The notes beneath the pieces are model-generated. The model made no database searches and was not told the origin of the DNA. It was given only the letters and a program-made list of their open reading frames with translations. A stretch of DNA of 26,037 bases, taken from NCBI GenBank assembly GCA_964370825.1, contig CAYJKY010000041.1:1-26037 (forward strand). Reading direction: 5' to 3'. The translations under genes were made by a program, and so were the position numbers. How positions within the stretch are numbered: the stretch's first letter is position 1; every line of letters starts with the position of its first letter. Below are positions 1 through 8,505 of this stretch, piece by piece. This DNA comes from CAYJBH01 sp964370825. GTDB taxonomy: Bacteria; Bacillota; Clostridia; Oscillospirales; Ruminococcaceae.

Positions 1-1481
1 CTGTAATGCAAAAAACCGCAAAAAATTTGCGCACCGATATATCTAATAAAATAAACCGATTACCTATGGGATACTTTTCTAAAAACTCCAAGGGCGATGT
101 TTTATCAAGGGTTACAAACGATGTTGATACGGTGGGACAAACTCTTTCGCAGTCTATGGGCACATTTATCTCTGCAGTTACCTTGTTGGTGGGCTCGGTT
201 ATAATGATGTTTGCAACAAATTTCAGTTTAACCGTAACAGCTATACTATCGGTTGCTATCGGTTTTGTGTTTATGATGATAGTTATGAAAAGCTCTCAAA
301 CACACTTTAAAAACCAACAAAAGCATTTAGGTCAAATCAACGGGCATATAGAGGAGATGTATGCGGGGCACACAGTAGTGAAGGCGTATAACGGTGAAGA
401 AAAGGCGATTGAGATTTTTAACGCTATAAACAAAAAGCTGAAAACAAGCTCTTTTAAGGCTCAGGCTCTATCCGGTCTTATGATGCCTATGATGACTTTT
501 ATAGGAAACTTCGGTTATGTTTGTGTTTGTATTGTAGGCGCACTGCTTGCCTTAAACGGCAGCATAAGTTTTGGTATAATTGTTGCTTTTATGGTATACA
601 TTAGGCTTTTTACACAGCCGCTAGGACAGATTGCGCAGTCCATGCAAAACATACAGTCGGGTACGGCTGCCGCCGAGAGAGTTTTTGACTTTTTAGAAGA
701 AACTGAAATGAGCAACGAGACCGATAAGGTTAAGGAACTTATAAATATTAAAGGTGATGTTGAGTTTAAAAATGTTAGGTTTGGCTACGACGAGGACAAA
801 ATAATTATCAACGATTTTAGCGCAAAGGCAACGAGCGGGCAAAAAATTGCAATTGTTGGTCCAACAGGTGCCGGTAAAACCACAATGGTGAATTTGTTGA
901 TGAGATTTTACGAGGTTAACTCGGGTGATATCCTAATAGATAATGTATCAATTCGTGATGTAAGGCGAGAAGACGTACATTCTAAATTTAGTATGGTGTT
1001 ACAGGATACATGGATTTTTGAGGGCACACTACGCGAGAACCTTATATATGCTACAGAAAATGTAAGTGATGAGGCTTTGATAAGAGCCACAAAAGCGGTT
1101 GGACTTCATCACTTTGTAAAAACGCTTGAGAACGGCTACGACACAATTCTTAACGATAAATTGGAGTTATCTCAAGGACAAAGGCAACAAATTACCATTG
1201 CAAGAGCCATGATTGCCGATAAACCTATGCTCATTCTTGACGAGGCAACCTCATCTATAGACACAAGAACCGAGCTGCAAATTCAAAACGCTATGGACGA
1301 GCTCATGAAGAACAGAACCTCCTTTGTTATAGCACACCGACTTTCAACCATCAAAAATTCCGATTTAATATTAGTTATGAAGGACGGAGACGTCATTGAA
1401 ACAGGAAATCATGAAGAACTGTTGGCAAAAAAAGGTTTCTACGCTGAGCTATATAACTCTCAGTTTGACAGCGTCGCCTAA
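1..1481 (+). CDS. ABC exporter half-transporter (permease-ATPase fusion), 5' end missing
   Basis: This is a multidrug/lipid-type ABC exporter subunit with membrane and ATPase domains in one chain. The reading frame is open to the window edge, and the first visible Met (position 6) lies well inside the membrane domain, so roughly the first 100 residues are missing. Visible parts are the second half of the transmembrane domain, with hydrophobic segments around visible residues 50-95 and 150-200, then the nucleotide-binding domain: Walker A GPTGAGKTT near 858-884, Q-loop region VLQDTWIFEG, signature LSQGQRQQ, Walker B MLILDEATSS and H-loop VIAHRLST. Exporters of this class usually work as heterodimers encoded by adjacent genes, so a partner probably lies just upstream. 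The signature begins LSQGQ rather than LSGGQ, which is common in one half of heterodimeric exporters. The substrate cannot be told. No clear terminator follows. Confidence 0.93.
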   Translation, partial: VMQKTAKNLRTDISNKINRLPMGYFSKNSKGDVLSRVTNDVDTVGQTLSQSMGTFISAVTLLVGSVIMMFATNFSLTVTAILSVAIGFVFMMIVMKSSQTHFKNQQKHLGQINGHIEEMYAGHTVVKAYNGEEKAIEIFNAINKKLKTSSFKAQALSGLMMPMMTFIGNFGYVCVCIVGALLALNGSISFGIIVAFMVYIRLFTQPLGQIAQSMQNIQSGTAAAERVFDFLEETEMSNETDKVKELINIKGDVEFKNVRFGYDEDKIIINDFSAKATSGQKIAIVGPTGAGKTTMVNLLMRFYEVNSGDILIDNVSIRDVRREDVHSKFSMVLQDTWIFEGTLRENLIYATENVSDEALIRATKAVGLHHFVKTLENGYDTILNDKLELSQGQRQQITIARAMIADKPMLILDEATSSIDTRTELQIQNAMDELMKNRTSFVIAHRLSTIKNSDLILVMKDGDVIETGNHEELLAKKGFYAELYNSQFDSVA

Positions 1482-1516
1482 CCTATATTATCTTCCGAAA
1501 TAACAATAGCTTGCTA

Positions 1517-1546
1517 TTGACTTGTTGCAATCAACTATGTTACAAT
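1517..1546 (+). promoter_or_regulatory. Sigma-A type promoter for the nitroreductase gene
   Basis: TTGACT at 1517-1522 and TACAAT at 1541-1546 are separated by 18 bases, and a TG lies one base upstream of the -10 (extended -10). It is just upstream of an AGGAG ribosome-binding site at 1555-1559 and the ATG at 1565, so the nitroreductase is probably transcribed separately from the ABC transporter. Confidence 0.65.
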
Positions 1547-1564
1547 AAGAAAAAAGGAGAAATT

Positions 1565-2155
1565 ATGAAATTAGCAGAATTAATCACAGACAGGCGCAGT
1601 ATCTATGCCTTGGGCAAGAATGTTGCCACCAAGGACGAAACCATTAACGAACTTGTAAAAACTTGCGTTTCACAGTGTCCATCAGCGTTTAACTCGCAGA
1701 CTTCAAAAGCATTTATTCTGTATGGGAACAACCATGATTCTCTCTGGGATTTGTTGAGTAACAAGATGAAACAAATCGTACCACCCGAGGCATTAGACGC
1801 CACCTTAGCAAAAATTGCCACATTTAAATCTGCATATGCAACAATACTCTTTTTTGAAAACCAGGATACAGTTGCGGGACTTGAAAAGCAATTTCCAACC
1901 TATGCACATAACTTTCAATCCTGGTCGCAGCAGGCGAGCGGAATGTTACAATTTGCCGTATGGTCGGGATTGCGAGAGCTTAATATTGGTGCAAACTTAC
2001 AGCACTATAACGAGTTAATCGAAACAGAGGTTCGCGCGCTTTTCGAAGTGGATTCAAAGTATAAGCTGATTGCACAAATGCCGTTTGGCGAAATTTTGCA
2101 GGGTGCCGATGAAAAACCAATCAGTAATATAGAAGAGAGATTTTGCGTGAAGTAG
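1565..2155 (+). CDS. Nitroreductase family protein, Frm2/Hbn1-like
   Basis: A 196-residue protein of the flavin-dependent nitroreductase fold. The N-terminal pattern RRSIYALGKN, followed by PSAFNSQTSK and the HDSLWDLL segment, is characteristic of the Frm2/Hbn1-like subgroup found in yeasts and many Firmicutes. These are FMN-binding NAD(P)H oxidoreductases linked to redox or lipid-stress responses; the physiological substrate is generally unknown. The start at 1565 is chosen over an in-frame ATG at 1511 because 1565 has AGGAG six bases upstream, the promoter elements lie between the two, and family members begin at the MKLAEL-like residues. Length is normal. It seems to be a single-gene unit with no functional link visible to the nitrogen genes downstream. 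Confidence 0.88.
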   Translation: MKLAELITDRRSIYALGKNVATKDETINELVKTCVSQCPSAFNSQTSKAFILYGNNHDSLWDLLSNKMKQIVPPEALDATLAKIATFKSAYATILFFENQDTVAGLEKQFPTYAHNFQSWSQQASGMLQFAVWSGLRELNIGANLQHYNELIETEVRALFEVDSKYKLIAQMPFGEILQGADEKPISNIEERFCVK

Positions 2156-2334
2156 GAATCATTAAAAAATATGTCAATTATATCGTTTGACGGTTAAGTG
2201 CCTTTGCATTTAGATCGGTGTTTCGAACTTTACTGCTTTTAGTATCGGATGTTGTATTTTGAGTTTTTTGAATATGGAACTTACTTTGGGAATAAAAATG
2301 GACAAACTTTTTAAAAAAAACTTGCTTAAAGGTA
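2156..2334 (+). other. Intergenic spacer, no gene seen
   Basis: AT-rich spacer between the nitroreductase and the glutamate synthase promoter. No ORF with a ribosome-binding site, no RNA gene and no convincing intrinsic terminator for the nitroreductase were found here. Confidence 0.5.
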
Positions 2335-2363
2335 TTGTAAGTTTATGGAATTTATGATATAAT
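2335..2363 (+). promoter_or_regulatory. Promoter of the glutamate synthase operon
   Basis: TTGTAA at 2335-2340 and a perfect TATAAT at 2358-2363 are separated by 17 bases; TGA just before the -10 makes it an extended -10 promoter. Transcription would start near 2370, giving a leader of about 90 nucleotides before gltB that contains the hexaloop hairpin and terminator described next. Confidence 0.72.
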
Positions 2364-2383
2364 AACAAAAATCAAATATTGAT

Positions 2384-2397
2384 TGACAATGGAGTCA
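2384..2397 (+). promoter_or_regulatory. Candidate ANTAR-binding antiterminator hairpin, gltB leader
   Basis: TGAC (2384-2387) pairs with GTCA (2394-2397) around a six-base loop AATGGA (2388-2393). A at loop position 1 and G at position 4 match the reported signature of RNA hairpins bound by ANTAR antiterminators. The GTCA strand is also part of the 5' arm of the terminator at 2392-2441, so the two structures exclude each other. The stem is only four base pairs, followed by a T-T mismatch. No second A1/G4 hexaloop is visible between the predicted transcription start and this hairpin. Support comes from the same arrangement at 15368 and 19684 and from the ANTAR gene in the same operon. Confidence 0.62.
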
Positions 2398-2451
2398 TGA
2401 ACGCAATGCATTTTTGAAATGTATTTTTTGCGCTCTGACTCTTATTTTTTT
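2392..2451 (+). terminator. Leader terminator (attenuator) before gltB
   Basis: A long hairpin: GAGTCA (2392-2397) pairs with TGACTC (2436-2441), CGCAA (2402-2406) with TTGCG (2428-2432), and TGCATTT (2407-2413) with AAATGTA (2417-2423), with loop TTG. TTATTTTTTT follows at 2442-2451, immediately before the GGAGG of gltB. It lies between promoter and gene, so it can only act as a conditional terminator. Confidence 0.82.
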
Positions 2452-2462
2452 GGAGGTTATAT

Positions 2463-5400
2463 ATGGTAAACACACTTTACGATAAAAGGTATGAACACGA
2501 CGCCTGTGGTATAGGTGCTGTGGTGTCAATTGATGGGGTGAAAAGCCATGAGGTTGTTTCAAATGCACTATCTATTGTGGAAAAGTTAGAGCACAGAGCC
2601 GGTAAGGATGCCCTCGGTGAAACCGGTGACGGTGTTGGAATCTTGGTTCAGATTTCACATAAGTTTTTCTCGAGCCTTGATTTAGAGTTTGATATAGCTG
2701 CTGAGCGCGACTATGGTGTTGGAATGTTCTTTTTGCCTGCTGTTCCGCAAAAAAGGAAACAGGAAAAAAAGATGTTTGAGATAATTGCCCAAAAGGAAGG
2801 CGCAGAGGTTTTAGGTTGGCGATCTGTTCCTACCGACCCGGGCGTACTTGGCAAACGTGCTGTCGAAAAGATGCCCTGCATAGAGCAGTGTTTTATTAAA
2901 AGACCCGAAAATGTAAAACAGGGTATTGAGTTTGATCGTAAATTGTATGTAATCCGCCGTGAGTTTGAACATAGCTCAACAGATAGCTATATACCCAGCC
3001 TTTCCTCGAGAACCATAGTGTACAAAGGTATGTTTTTGGTTAATCAGTTAAGACAATTTTATCAAGACCTGCAAAGTCCATGTTACGAGAGTTCTATAGC
3101 CATGGTGCATTCGAGATTTTCGACCAACACCAATCCGAGTTGGGAAAGGGCACATCCGAACAGGGTCATTCTTCACAACGGCGAGATTAACACTATAAGG
3201 GGTAATGCCGACCGTATGATAGCAAGAGAGGAAACGCTCTTTTCTAATATAATGGGTGATGAAATGGGCAAGGTTTTGCCTATAATAAACAGCGAGGGAT
3301 CCGACTCTGCTATGCTGGATAACACACTTGAGTTTTTATACATGAACGGTGTAGATTTGCCACATGCGGTAATGATGGCGATACCGGAACCATGGAAAAA
3401 CGATCCCTATATGGACAGAAATAAAAAGGATTTTTACCACTACTATGCCACCATGATGGAACCGTGGGACGGGCCTGCTGCTATTTTATTTTCGGATGGC
3501 GATATAATGGGTGCTGTGCTGGACAGAAACGGTCTGCGTCCCTCAAGATACTATATTACAAAGGACAATATGCTTATATTATCCTCCGAGGTAGGGGTTC
3601 TGGACATACTACCCGAAAATATTGTAGAAAAATCCCGACTGCAACCCGGTAAAATGTTGCTTGTTGACACTGTGAACAAAAAGGTTGTGTCCGACGAGGA
3701 GCTGAAAAGTAATTATGCAAAGCGAAAGCCATATGGTGAGTGGTTAGATAGAAATCTTATAAACCTAAAGGATTTAGAGCTTCCTAATAAAAAAGTTTCT
3801 ATGTATAGCAAGGAGTTTCGTGAGAAGTTATATAAGGTTTTCGGCTATACCTATGAGGATGTAAAGCAGGTTATTCTGCCTATGGCAAAAAATGGAATCG
3901 AGGCAACGGCTTCTATGGGAACGGATATTCCTCTCGCCGTTTTATCCGAAAAACATCAACCTCTATTTAGATATTTCAAGCAGATGTTTGCTCAGGTAAC
4001 CAATCCCCCTATTGATTCACTACGTGAAGAGATTGTTACAGATACCACTGTATATCTCGGCTCAGACGGAAATTTGCTTTGCGACTGTGCCGAAAACTGC
4101 ATGGTACTTGAGGTGCAAAACCCCATCCTTACCGGTACCGATTTAATTAAGATAAAAAACCTTAACGGCAAAGGCTTTAAAACCGACACCGTGTCTATTT
4201 GTTACTATAAAAACACCTCGCTTGAACAGGCGGTTGAACAGCTTTTTGTAAATTGTGATAGGGCATATAAAAAAGGTGCAAACATTATTATCTTATCTGA
4301 CAGGGGTGTGGACGAAAACCATGTTGCAATTCCATCACTTCTTGCTGTTTCTGCCATGGAACAATATCTGATAAGAACAAAAAAACGTACCGCAATATCG
4401 ATAGTTTTAGAGAGTGCCGAACCACGAGATGTTCATCAGTTTGCTACACTGCTTGGGTACGGAGCACGTGCAATACACCCATACCTTGCACATGAATGTA
4501 TCGAGGAGTTGATAGAAGAAAAGGTGATGGACAAGGACCCATACACCGCAATACAGGATTATAACCATGCGGTGCTTCACGGCATTGTAAAGGTATCGGC
4601 AAAGATGGGTATTTCGGTACTGCAATCCTACCAATCGGCACAGATATTTGAGGCTGTTGGTATCAACAAACAGGTTATCGACAAATATTTTACCAACACC
4701 GTCTCTCGAGTTGAGGGAATTGGTCTGGGCGAAATCGAGGAGGGTGTCGAGTTTAAACATTCTTCCGCATTCGACCCATTAGGTCTTGGTGTGGACAACA
4801 CCCTTGATAGCACAGGGTTTTTAAGACTTCGCAATGGTGACGACAAGGAGGATCACCTTTATAATCCTGCAACAATAGTTGCTTTACAGCAGGCAGTGCG
4901 GGATGGTGACTATAGTCGTTTTAAAGAGTACACTGCAATGGTTGATGATGAACACAAGCCTCACACCCTAAGAGGACTGCTTGCCTTTAACTTTGAGGTG
5001 GCAACTCCGATATCGATAGATGATGTTGAGTCGGTAGATGAAATAGTCAAACGTTTTAAAACCGGCGCAATGTCTTACGGTTCAATCTCTAAAGAGGCGC
5101 ACGAATGCATGGCGATTGCTATGAATAGGCTCGGCGGAAAATCAAATTCCGGCGAGGGTGGCGAAGAGCCTGAGCGTCTCGGAACAGAGAAAAACAGTGC
5201 AATTAAGCAGGTTGCCTCCGGGCGTTTCGGAGTTACATCCGAATATCTGCTTTCGGCAAAGGAAATACAAATTAAGATGGCACAGGGAGCAAAGCCCGGA
5301 GAGGGTGGACATCTGCCCGGCGCTAAGGTTTACCCATGGATAGCCAAGACAAGACATTCCACCCCCGGTGTGTCGCTTATTTCCCCACCTCCTCATCACG

Positions 5401-6974
5401 ATATATATTCCATTGAGGATTTGGCGCAGCTAATCTACGACCTGAAAAATGCCAACCGAGCGGCGAGAATATCGGTGAAGCTGGTTTCCGAAGCAGGCGT
5501 AGGCACCATTGCAGCCGGCGTTGCAAAGGCAGGTGCTTCGGTAATACTCATCTCGGGATACGACGGAGGCACGGGTGCCGCACCGCTTAGCTCAATTTTA
5601 GATGCGGGCCTGCCTTGGGAGTTGGGCGTTGCAGAGACTCATCAAACACTTATACAAAACGGGTTGCGCTCTCGTGTGGTCATAGAGGCTGACGGAAAGC
5701 TAATGAGCGGACGTGATGTTGCGATTGCCGCAATACTCGGTGCTGAGGAATTTGGTTTTGCCACCGCTCCGCTTGTAGCCATGGGATGTATGATGATGAG
5801 GGTATGTAATCTTGATACATGTCCCGTCGGAATTGCCACCCAGAATGTATGTCTGAGAAATCGCTTTAAGGGTAAACCGGAATATGTAGAGAATTTTATG
5901 AGGTTTATCGCCGAGGAGCTACGTGAAGTCATGTCTATGCTTGGTGTGAAAACCCTTAACGAACTTGTCGGCAGAACCGACCTTATAAAGGTGAAGGAGA
6001 AAAAGGTTACAAGACGTGCCGAGCTTGTAGATATGCACAGGATTATCTCTACTGAATATGCAAATCATGAAGAAAGGCTGAATAACCCGGAGAACAGCTT
6101 TGATTTTAAACTTTCTGAAACGGTGGACGAAGCTGTACTGCTTGAGAAGTTTAAGAATGCTATCGAAAGCGGAAAATCACATACCGAGAGTATCAAGCTT
6201 TCCAGTATTAACAGGACGGTAGGTACTATTCTCGGGTCGGAAATAACTGCAAAACTTGGAAGCTCGTTGGCTGATGACACATTTACGCTCAACTGTGTAG
6301 GCGGTGTGGGACAATCATTCGGAGCATTTATCCCCAAGGGTCTTAGCATGAGGTTGGAGGGGGATGCAAACGACTATCTCGGAAAAGGCCTCTCGGGTGG
6401 AAAAATTACTGTTGTACCACCGCAAAAAAGTGGTTTTGCGGCTGAGGATAACATTATCGTCGGTAACGTTGCTTTTTACGGTGCAACCTCGGGAGAAAGC
6501 TATATCAACGGAATTGCCGGCGAGCGCTTTATGGTTCGTAACTCGGGCTGTACATGTGTAGTAGAAGGCTGTGGCGACCATGGTCTTGAGTACATGACAG
6601 GTGGTAAGGCGGTCATACTTGGTGAAACCGGTAAAAACTTTGCTGCGGGAATGAGCGGAGGAATAGCTTATGTGCTGGATGAAAAGCGAGAACTATACCT
6701 AAAACTTAATAAAGAGTTTGTTTGTATGGAGGAGGTTACAAATAAGCAGGATGTGACAGAGCTTAAAAACCTTATCGAAAAGCATTACAGCGAAACAACA
6801 TCTCCCCTCGCAAAAAGAATTTTAGATAACTTTGAGCAGTATCTGCCTAACTTTAAAAAGATTGTGCCAAACCGATATATGGAGATGATAAGGCTAATAG
6901 ATGAGTTTAAGGAAAAAGGCTCATCACAGGAAGACGCGATTATGGAAGCATTTACAGCCTCGCTTGCACATTAG
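2463..6974 (+). CDS. gltB: Glutamate synthase (NADPH) large subunit
   Basis: The large subunit of glutamine-oxoglutarate aminotransferase (often named gltA in Firmicutes) releases ammonia from glutamine and channels it to 2-oxoglutarate, giving two glutamates. The 1503 residues match the family. Order of parts: a short propeptide, then catalytic Cys15 (HDACGIG) of the class II glutaminase domain to about residue 410; central domain to about 740; FMN synthase domain with the MSYGSIS motif near residue 870; the 3Fe-4S cysteines Cys1109, Cys1115 and Cys1120 (C-x5-C-x4-C); and a C-terminal GXGXG beta-helix domain with repeated GG motifs from about 1240. The start has GGAGG at 2452-2456. Nineteen bases separate it from gltD. 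Expression is probably set by the attenuator directly upstream. Confidence 0.97.
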   Translation: MVNTLYDKRYEHDACGIGAVVSIDGVKSHEVVSNALSIVEKLEHRAGKDALGETGDGVGILVQISHKFFSSLDLEFDIAAERDYGVGMFFLPAVPQKRKQEKKMFEIIAQKEGAEVLGWRSVPTDPGVLGKRAVEKMPCIEQCFIKRPENVKQGIEFDRKLYVIRREFEHSSTDSYIPSLSSRTIVYKGMFLVNQLRQFYQDLQSPCYESSIAMVHSRFSTNTNPSWERAHPNRVILHNGEINTIRGNADRMIAREETLFSNIMGDEMGKVLPIINSEGSDSAMLDNTLEFLYMNGVDLPHAVMMAIPEPWKNDPYMDRNKKDFYHYYATMMEPWDGPAAILFSDGDIMGAVLDRNGLRPSRYYITKDNMLILSSEVGVLDILPENIVEKSRLQPGKMLLVDTVNKKVVSDEELKSNYAKRKPYGEWLDRNLINLKDLELPNKKVSMYSKEFREKLYKVFGYTYEDVKQVILPMAKNGIEATASMGTDIPLAVLSEKHQPLFRYFKQMFAQVTNPPIDSLREEIVTDTTVYLGSDGNLLCDCAENCMVLEVQNPILTGTDLIKIKNLNGKGFKTDTVSICYYKNTSLEQAVEQLFVNCDRAYKKGANIIILSDRGVDENHVAIPSLLAVSAMEQYLIRTKKRTAISIVLESAEPRDVHQFATLLGYGARAIHPYLAHECIEELIEEKVMDKDPYTAIQDYNHAVLHGIVKVSAKMGISVLQSYQSAQIFEAVGINKQVIDKYFTNTVSRVEGIGLGEIEEGVEFKHSSAFDPLGLGVDNTLDSTGFLRLRNGDDKEDHLYNPATIVALQQAVRDGDYSRFKEYTAMVDDEHKPHTLRGLLAFNFEVATPISIDDVESVDEIVKRFKTGAMSYGSISKEAHECMAIAMNRLGGKSNSGEGGEEPERLGTEKNSAIKQVASGRFGVTSEYLLSAKEIQIKMAQGAKPGEGGHLPGAKVYPWIAKTRHSTPGVSLISPPPHHDIYSIEDLAQLIYDLKNANRAARISVKLVSEAGVGTIAAGVAKAGASVILISGYDGGTGAAPLSSILDAGLPWELGVAETHQTLIQNGLRSRVVIEADGKLMSGRDVAIAAILGAEEFGFATAPLVAMGCMMMRVCNLDTCPVGIATQNVCLRNRFKGKPEYVENFMRFIAEELREVMSMLGVKTLNELVGRTDLIKVKEKKVTRRAELVDMHRIISTEYANHEERLNNPENSFDFKLSETVDEAVLLEKFKNAIESGKSHTESIKLSSINRTVGTILGSEITAKLGSSLADDTFTLNCVGGVGQSFGAFIPKGLSMRLEGDANDYLGKGLSGGKITVVPPQKSGFAAEDNIIVGNVAFYGATSGESYINGIAGERFMVRNSGCTCVVEGCGDHGLEYMTGGKAVILGETGKNFAAGMSGGIAYVLDEKRELYLKLNKEFVCMEEVTNKQDVTELKNLIEKHYSETTSPLAKRILDNFEQYLPNFKKIVPNRYMEMIRLIDEFKEKGSSQEDAIMEAFTASLAH

Positions 6975-6993
6975 AAAGAAAGGAATTTACGCT

Positions 6994-8433
6994 ATGGGAA
7001 AGCCCACAGGTTTTTTAGAATATGAGAGAAATGGTAACACCCGTATCTCGGTTAGTGAACGCATAAAAAACTTCAATGAATTTTACGACTTTAATTCGGT
7101 AGAGGAGCGTAAAAAACAGGGTGCAAGGTGTATGAACTGCGGTGTGCCATTCTGCGGTTCGGCACTTCCGCTTGCCGGTATGGTCACCGGATGTCCGCTG
7201 AATAACCTTATACCTGAGTGGAACGATGAAATATTTAACGGTATGTTTTCGCACGGGTTGTCGAGGTTGTTAAAAACAAGTTGCTTCCCCGAATTTACCG
7301 GGCGGGTATGCCCTGCACTGTGCGAAAAAGCATGTATAAACGGAATGGATAATAACACCGATGCCGTTACCATTCGTGATAACGAACTGTTTTTAATAGA
7401 ACAGGGGTTTGCAAACGGTGATATGTTGCCTAACCCACCATCGGTGCGAAGTGATAAAAAGGTGGCTGTTGTGGGTTCCGGTCCTGCCGGACTTGCCGTT
7501 GCACAGAGGCTTAATCAGCGCGGACATAATTTGACTGTGTACGAGCGTGATGACAGATTTGGTGGTCTGTTGATGTACGGAATACCCAACATGAAGTTAG
7601 ATAAAAAAATTATCGAACGCCGAATTGAGCTTATGAAAGCCGAGGGTATAACCTTTGTTCCTAACATGGATTTGGGTAAAAATCTAAAGCTTAATAAACT
7701 GGCAAAGGAGTTTGATGCGATTATATTGTGTTGTGGTTCAAAAAAGGCACGTGATCTACAAATAAAAAACAGAAATGTAAACGGTGTTTATTTTGCAGTG
7801 GATTTTTTAACAAGCACAACAAAAAGCCTTATAGACAGCGACCTTGCCGACAATAATTACATTAATGCTAAGGATAAAAATGTTGTTGTACTTGGCGGTG
7901 GAGATACCGGTAACGACTGTGTTGGCACGGCTATTCGGCACGGTGCAAAGTCGGTGGTTCAGGTTGAGATGATGCCCAAGGCTCCCGATACTCGTCATCC
8001 CTCCAATCCATGGCCACAGTGGCCTAAAGTCTGCCTAACCGACTATGGTCAGCAGGAGGCAATAGAGCTTTTTGGAAACGACCCGAGGGTATACCAAACT
8101 ACTATAAAAGAGATTGTTGAAAAGGAAAATAAAATTGTAGGGGTTGTGACGGTTGGTGTCGAGTTTAAAGACGGCAAACTTTGTGAGGTTGAGGGCACAC
8201 AGCGTACGGTTGAGACCGACTTGTTGCTTATAGCAGCAGGTTTTGTAGGGTATGAGGAATATTCGGCAAAGGGCGTGGAAATGCCGGATAGACAGAGTGC
8301 ATCTTACAAGACAGACACTAACGGCGTGTATGCATGTGGAGACATGAAACGAGGTCAGTCGCTTGTTGTGTGGGCAATTGCAGATGGTATTAAATGTGCA
8401 AAAGAGGTCGATGTATATTTGGCAGGTTTTTAA
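6994..8433 (+). CDS. gltD: Glutamate synthase (NADPH) small subunit
   Basis: The 479-residue small subunit transfers electrons from NADPH through FAD and two 4Fe-4S clusters to the large subunit. N-terminal cluster cysteines are visible at 46, 49, 54 and 67, and at 97/106, 110 and 114. The FAD-binding Rossmann motif GSGPAGLAVAQRL lies near residue 160, the NADPH motif VVLGGGDTGNDC near 300, and the C-terminal FAD contact region GVYACGDMKRGQSLVVWAI near 450. ATG at 6994 is used because it follows AAAGGA and begins at the family's usual N-terminus; the frame is open upstream inside gltB but that part is unrelated to the family. It forms a functional pair with gltB. Confidence 0.97.
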   Translation: MGKPTGFLEYERNGNTRISVSERIKNFNEFYDFNSVEERKKQGARCMNCGVPFCGSALPLAGMVTGCPLNNLIPEWNDEIFNGMFSHGLSRLLKTSCFPEFTGRVCPALCEKACINGMDNNTDAVTIRDNELFLIEQGFANGDMLPNPPSVRSDKKVAVVGSGPAGLAVAQRLNQRGHNLTVYERDDRFGGLLMYGIPNMKLDKKIIERRIELMKAEGITFVPNMDLGKNLKLNKLAKEFDAIILCCGSKKARDLQIKNRNVNGVYFAVDFLTSTTKSLIDSDLADNNYINAKDKNVVVLGGGDTGNDCVGTAIRHGAKSVVQVEMMPKAPDTRHPSNPWPQWPKVCLTDYGQQEAIELFGNDPRVYQTTIKEIVEKENKIVGVVTVGVEFKDGKLCEVEGTQRTVETDLLLIAAGFVGYEEYSAKGVEMPDRQSASYKTDTNGVYACGDMKRGQSLVVWAIADGIKCAKEVDVYLAGF

Positions 8434-8443
8434 TGCGTTTAGA

Positions 8444-8472
8444 TTGTAAATATACAAAAAAAGTGGTAAAAT
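8444..8472 (+). promoter_or_regulatory. Possible internal promoter before purA
   Basis: TTGTAA at 8444-8449 and TAAAAT at 8467-8472 are 17 bases apart in the 72-base gap between gltD and purA. The -35 is the same hexamer as in the gltB promoter. It would allow purA and the genes after it, including the ANTAR gene, to be transcribed without passing the gltB attenuator. No terminator lies in this gap, so read-through from gltD is also likely. Confidence 0.42.
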
Positions 8473-8505
8473 AAATAAAACAAGTAATCATGAAAGGACA
8501 TTAAA

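Noticed and set aside
1511..1564. Upstream ATG for the nitroreductase
   Set aside because: It would lie between or upstream of the promoter elements and lacks a ribosome-binding site; the ATG at 1565 has AGGAG and the family's N-terminal residues.
2370..2385. First hairpin of a dual ANTAR target in the gltB leader
   Set aside because: AATCA-AATAT-TGATT has a five-base loop without G, so it does not match the hexaloop signature, and it shares bases with the hairpin at 2384.
8035..8457. Antisense ORF of 140 codons over gltD
   Set aside because: No ribosome-binding site, composition typical of a shadow frame, and the overlapping gltD is unmistakable. The same holds for other antisense ORFs, for example 4407-4760, 11688-12095 and 20972-21346.
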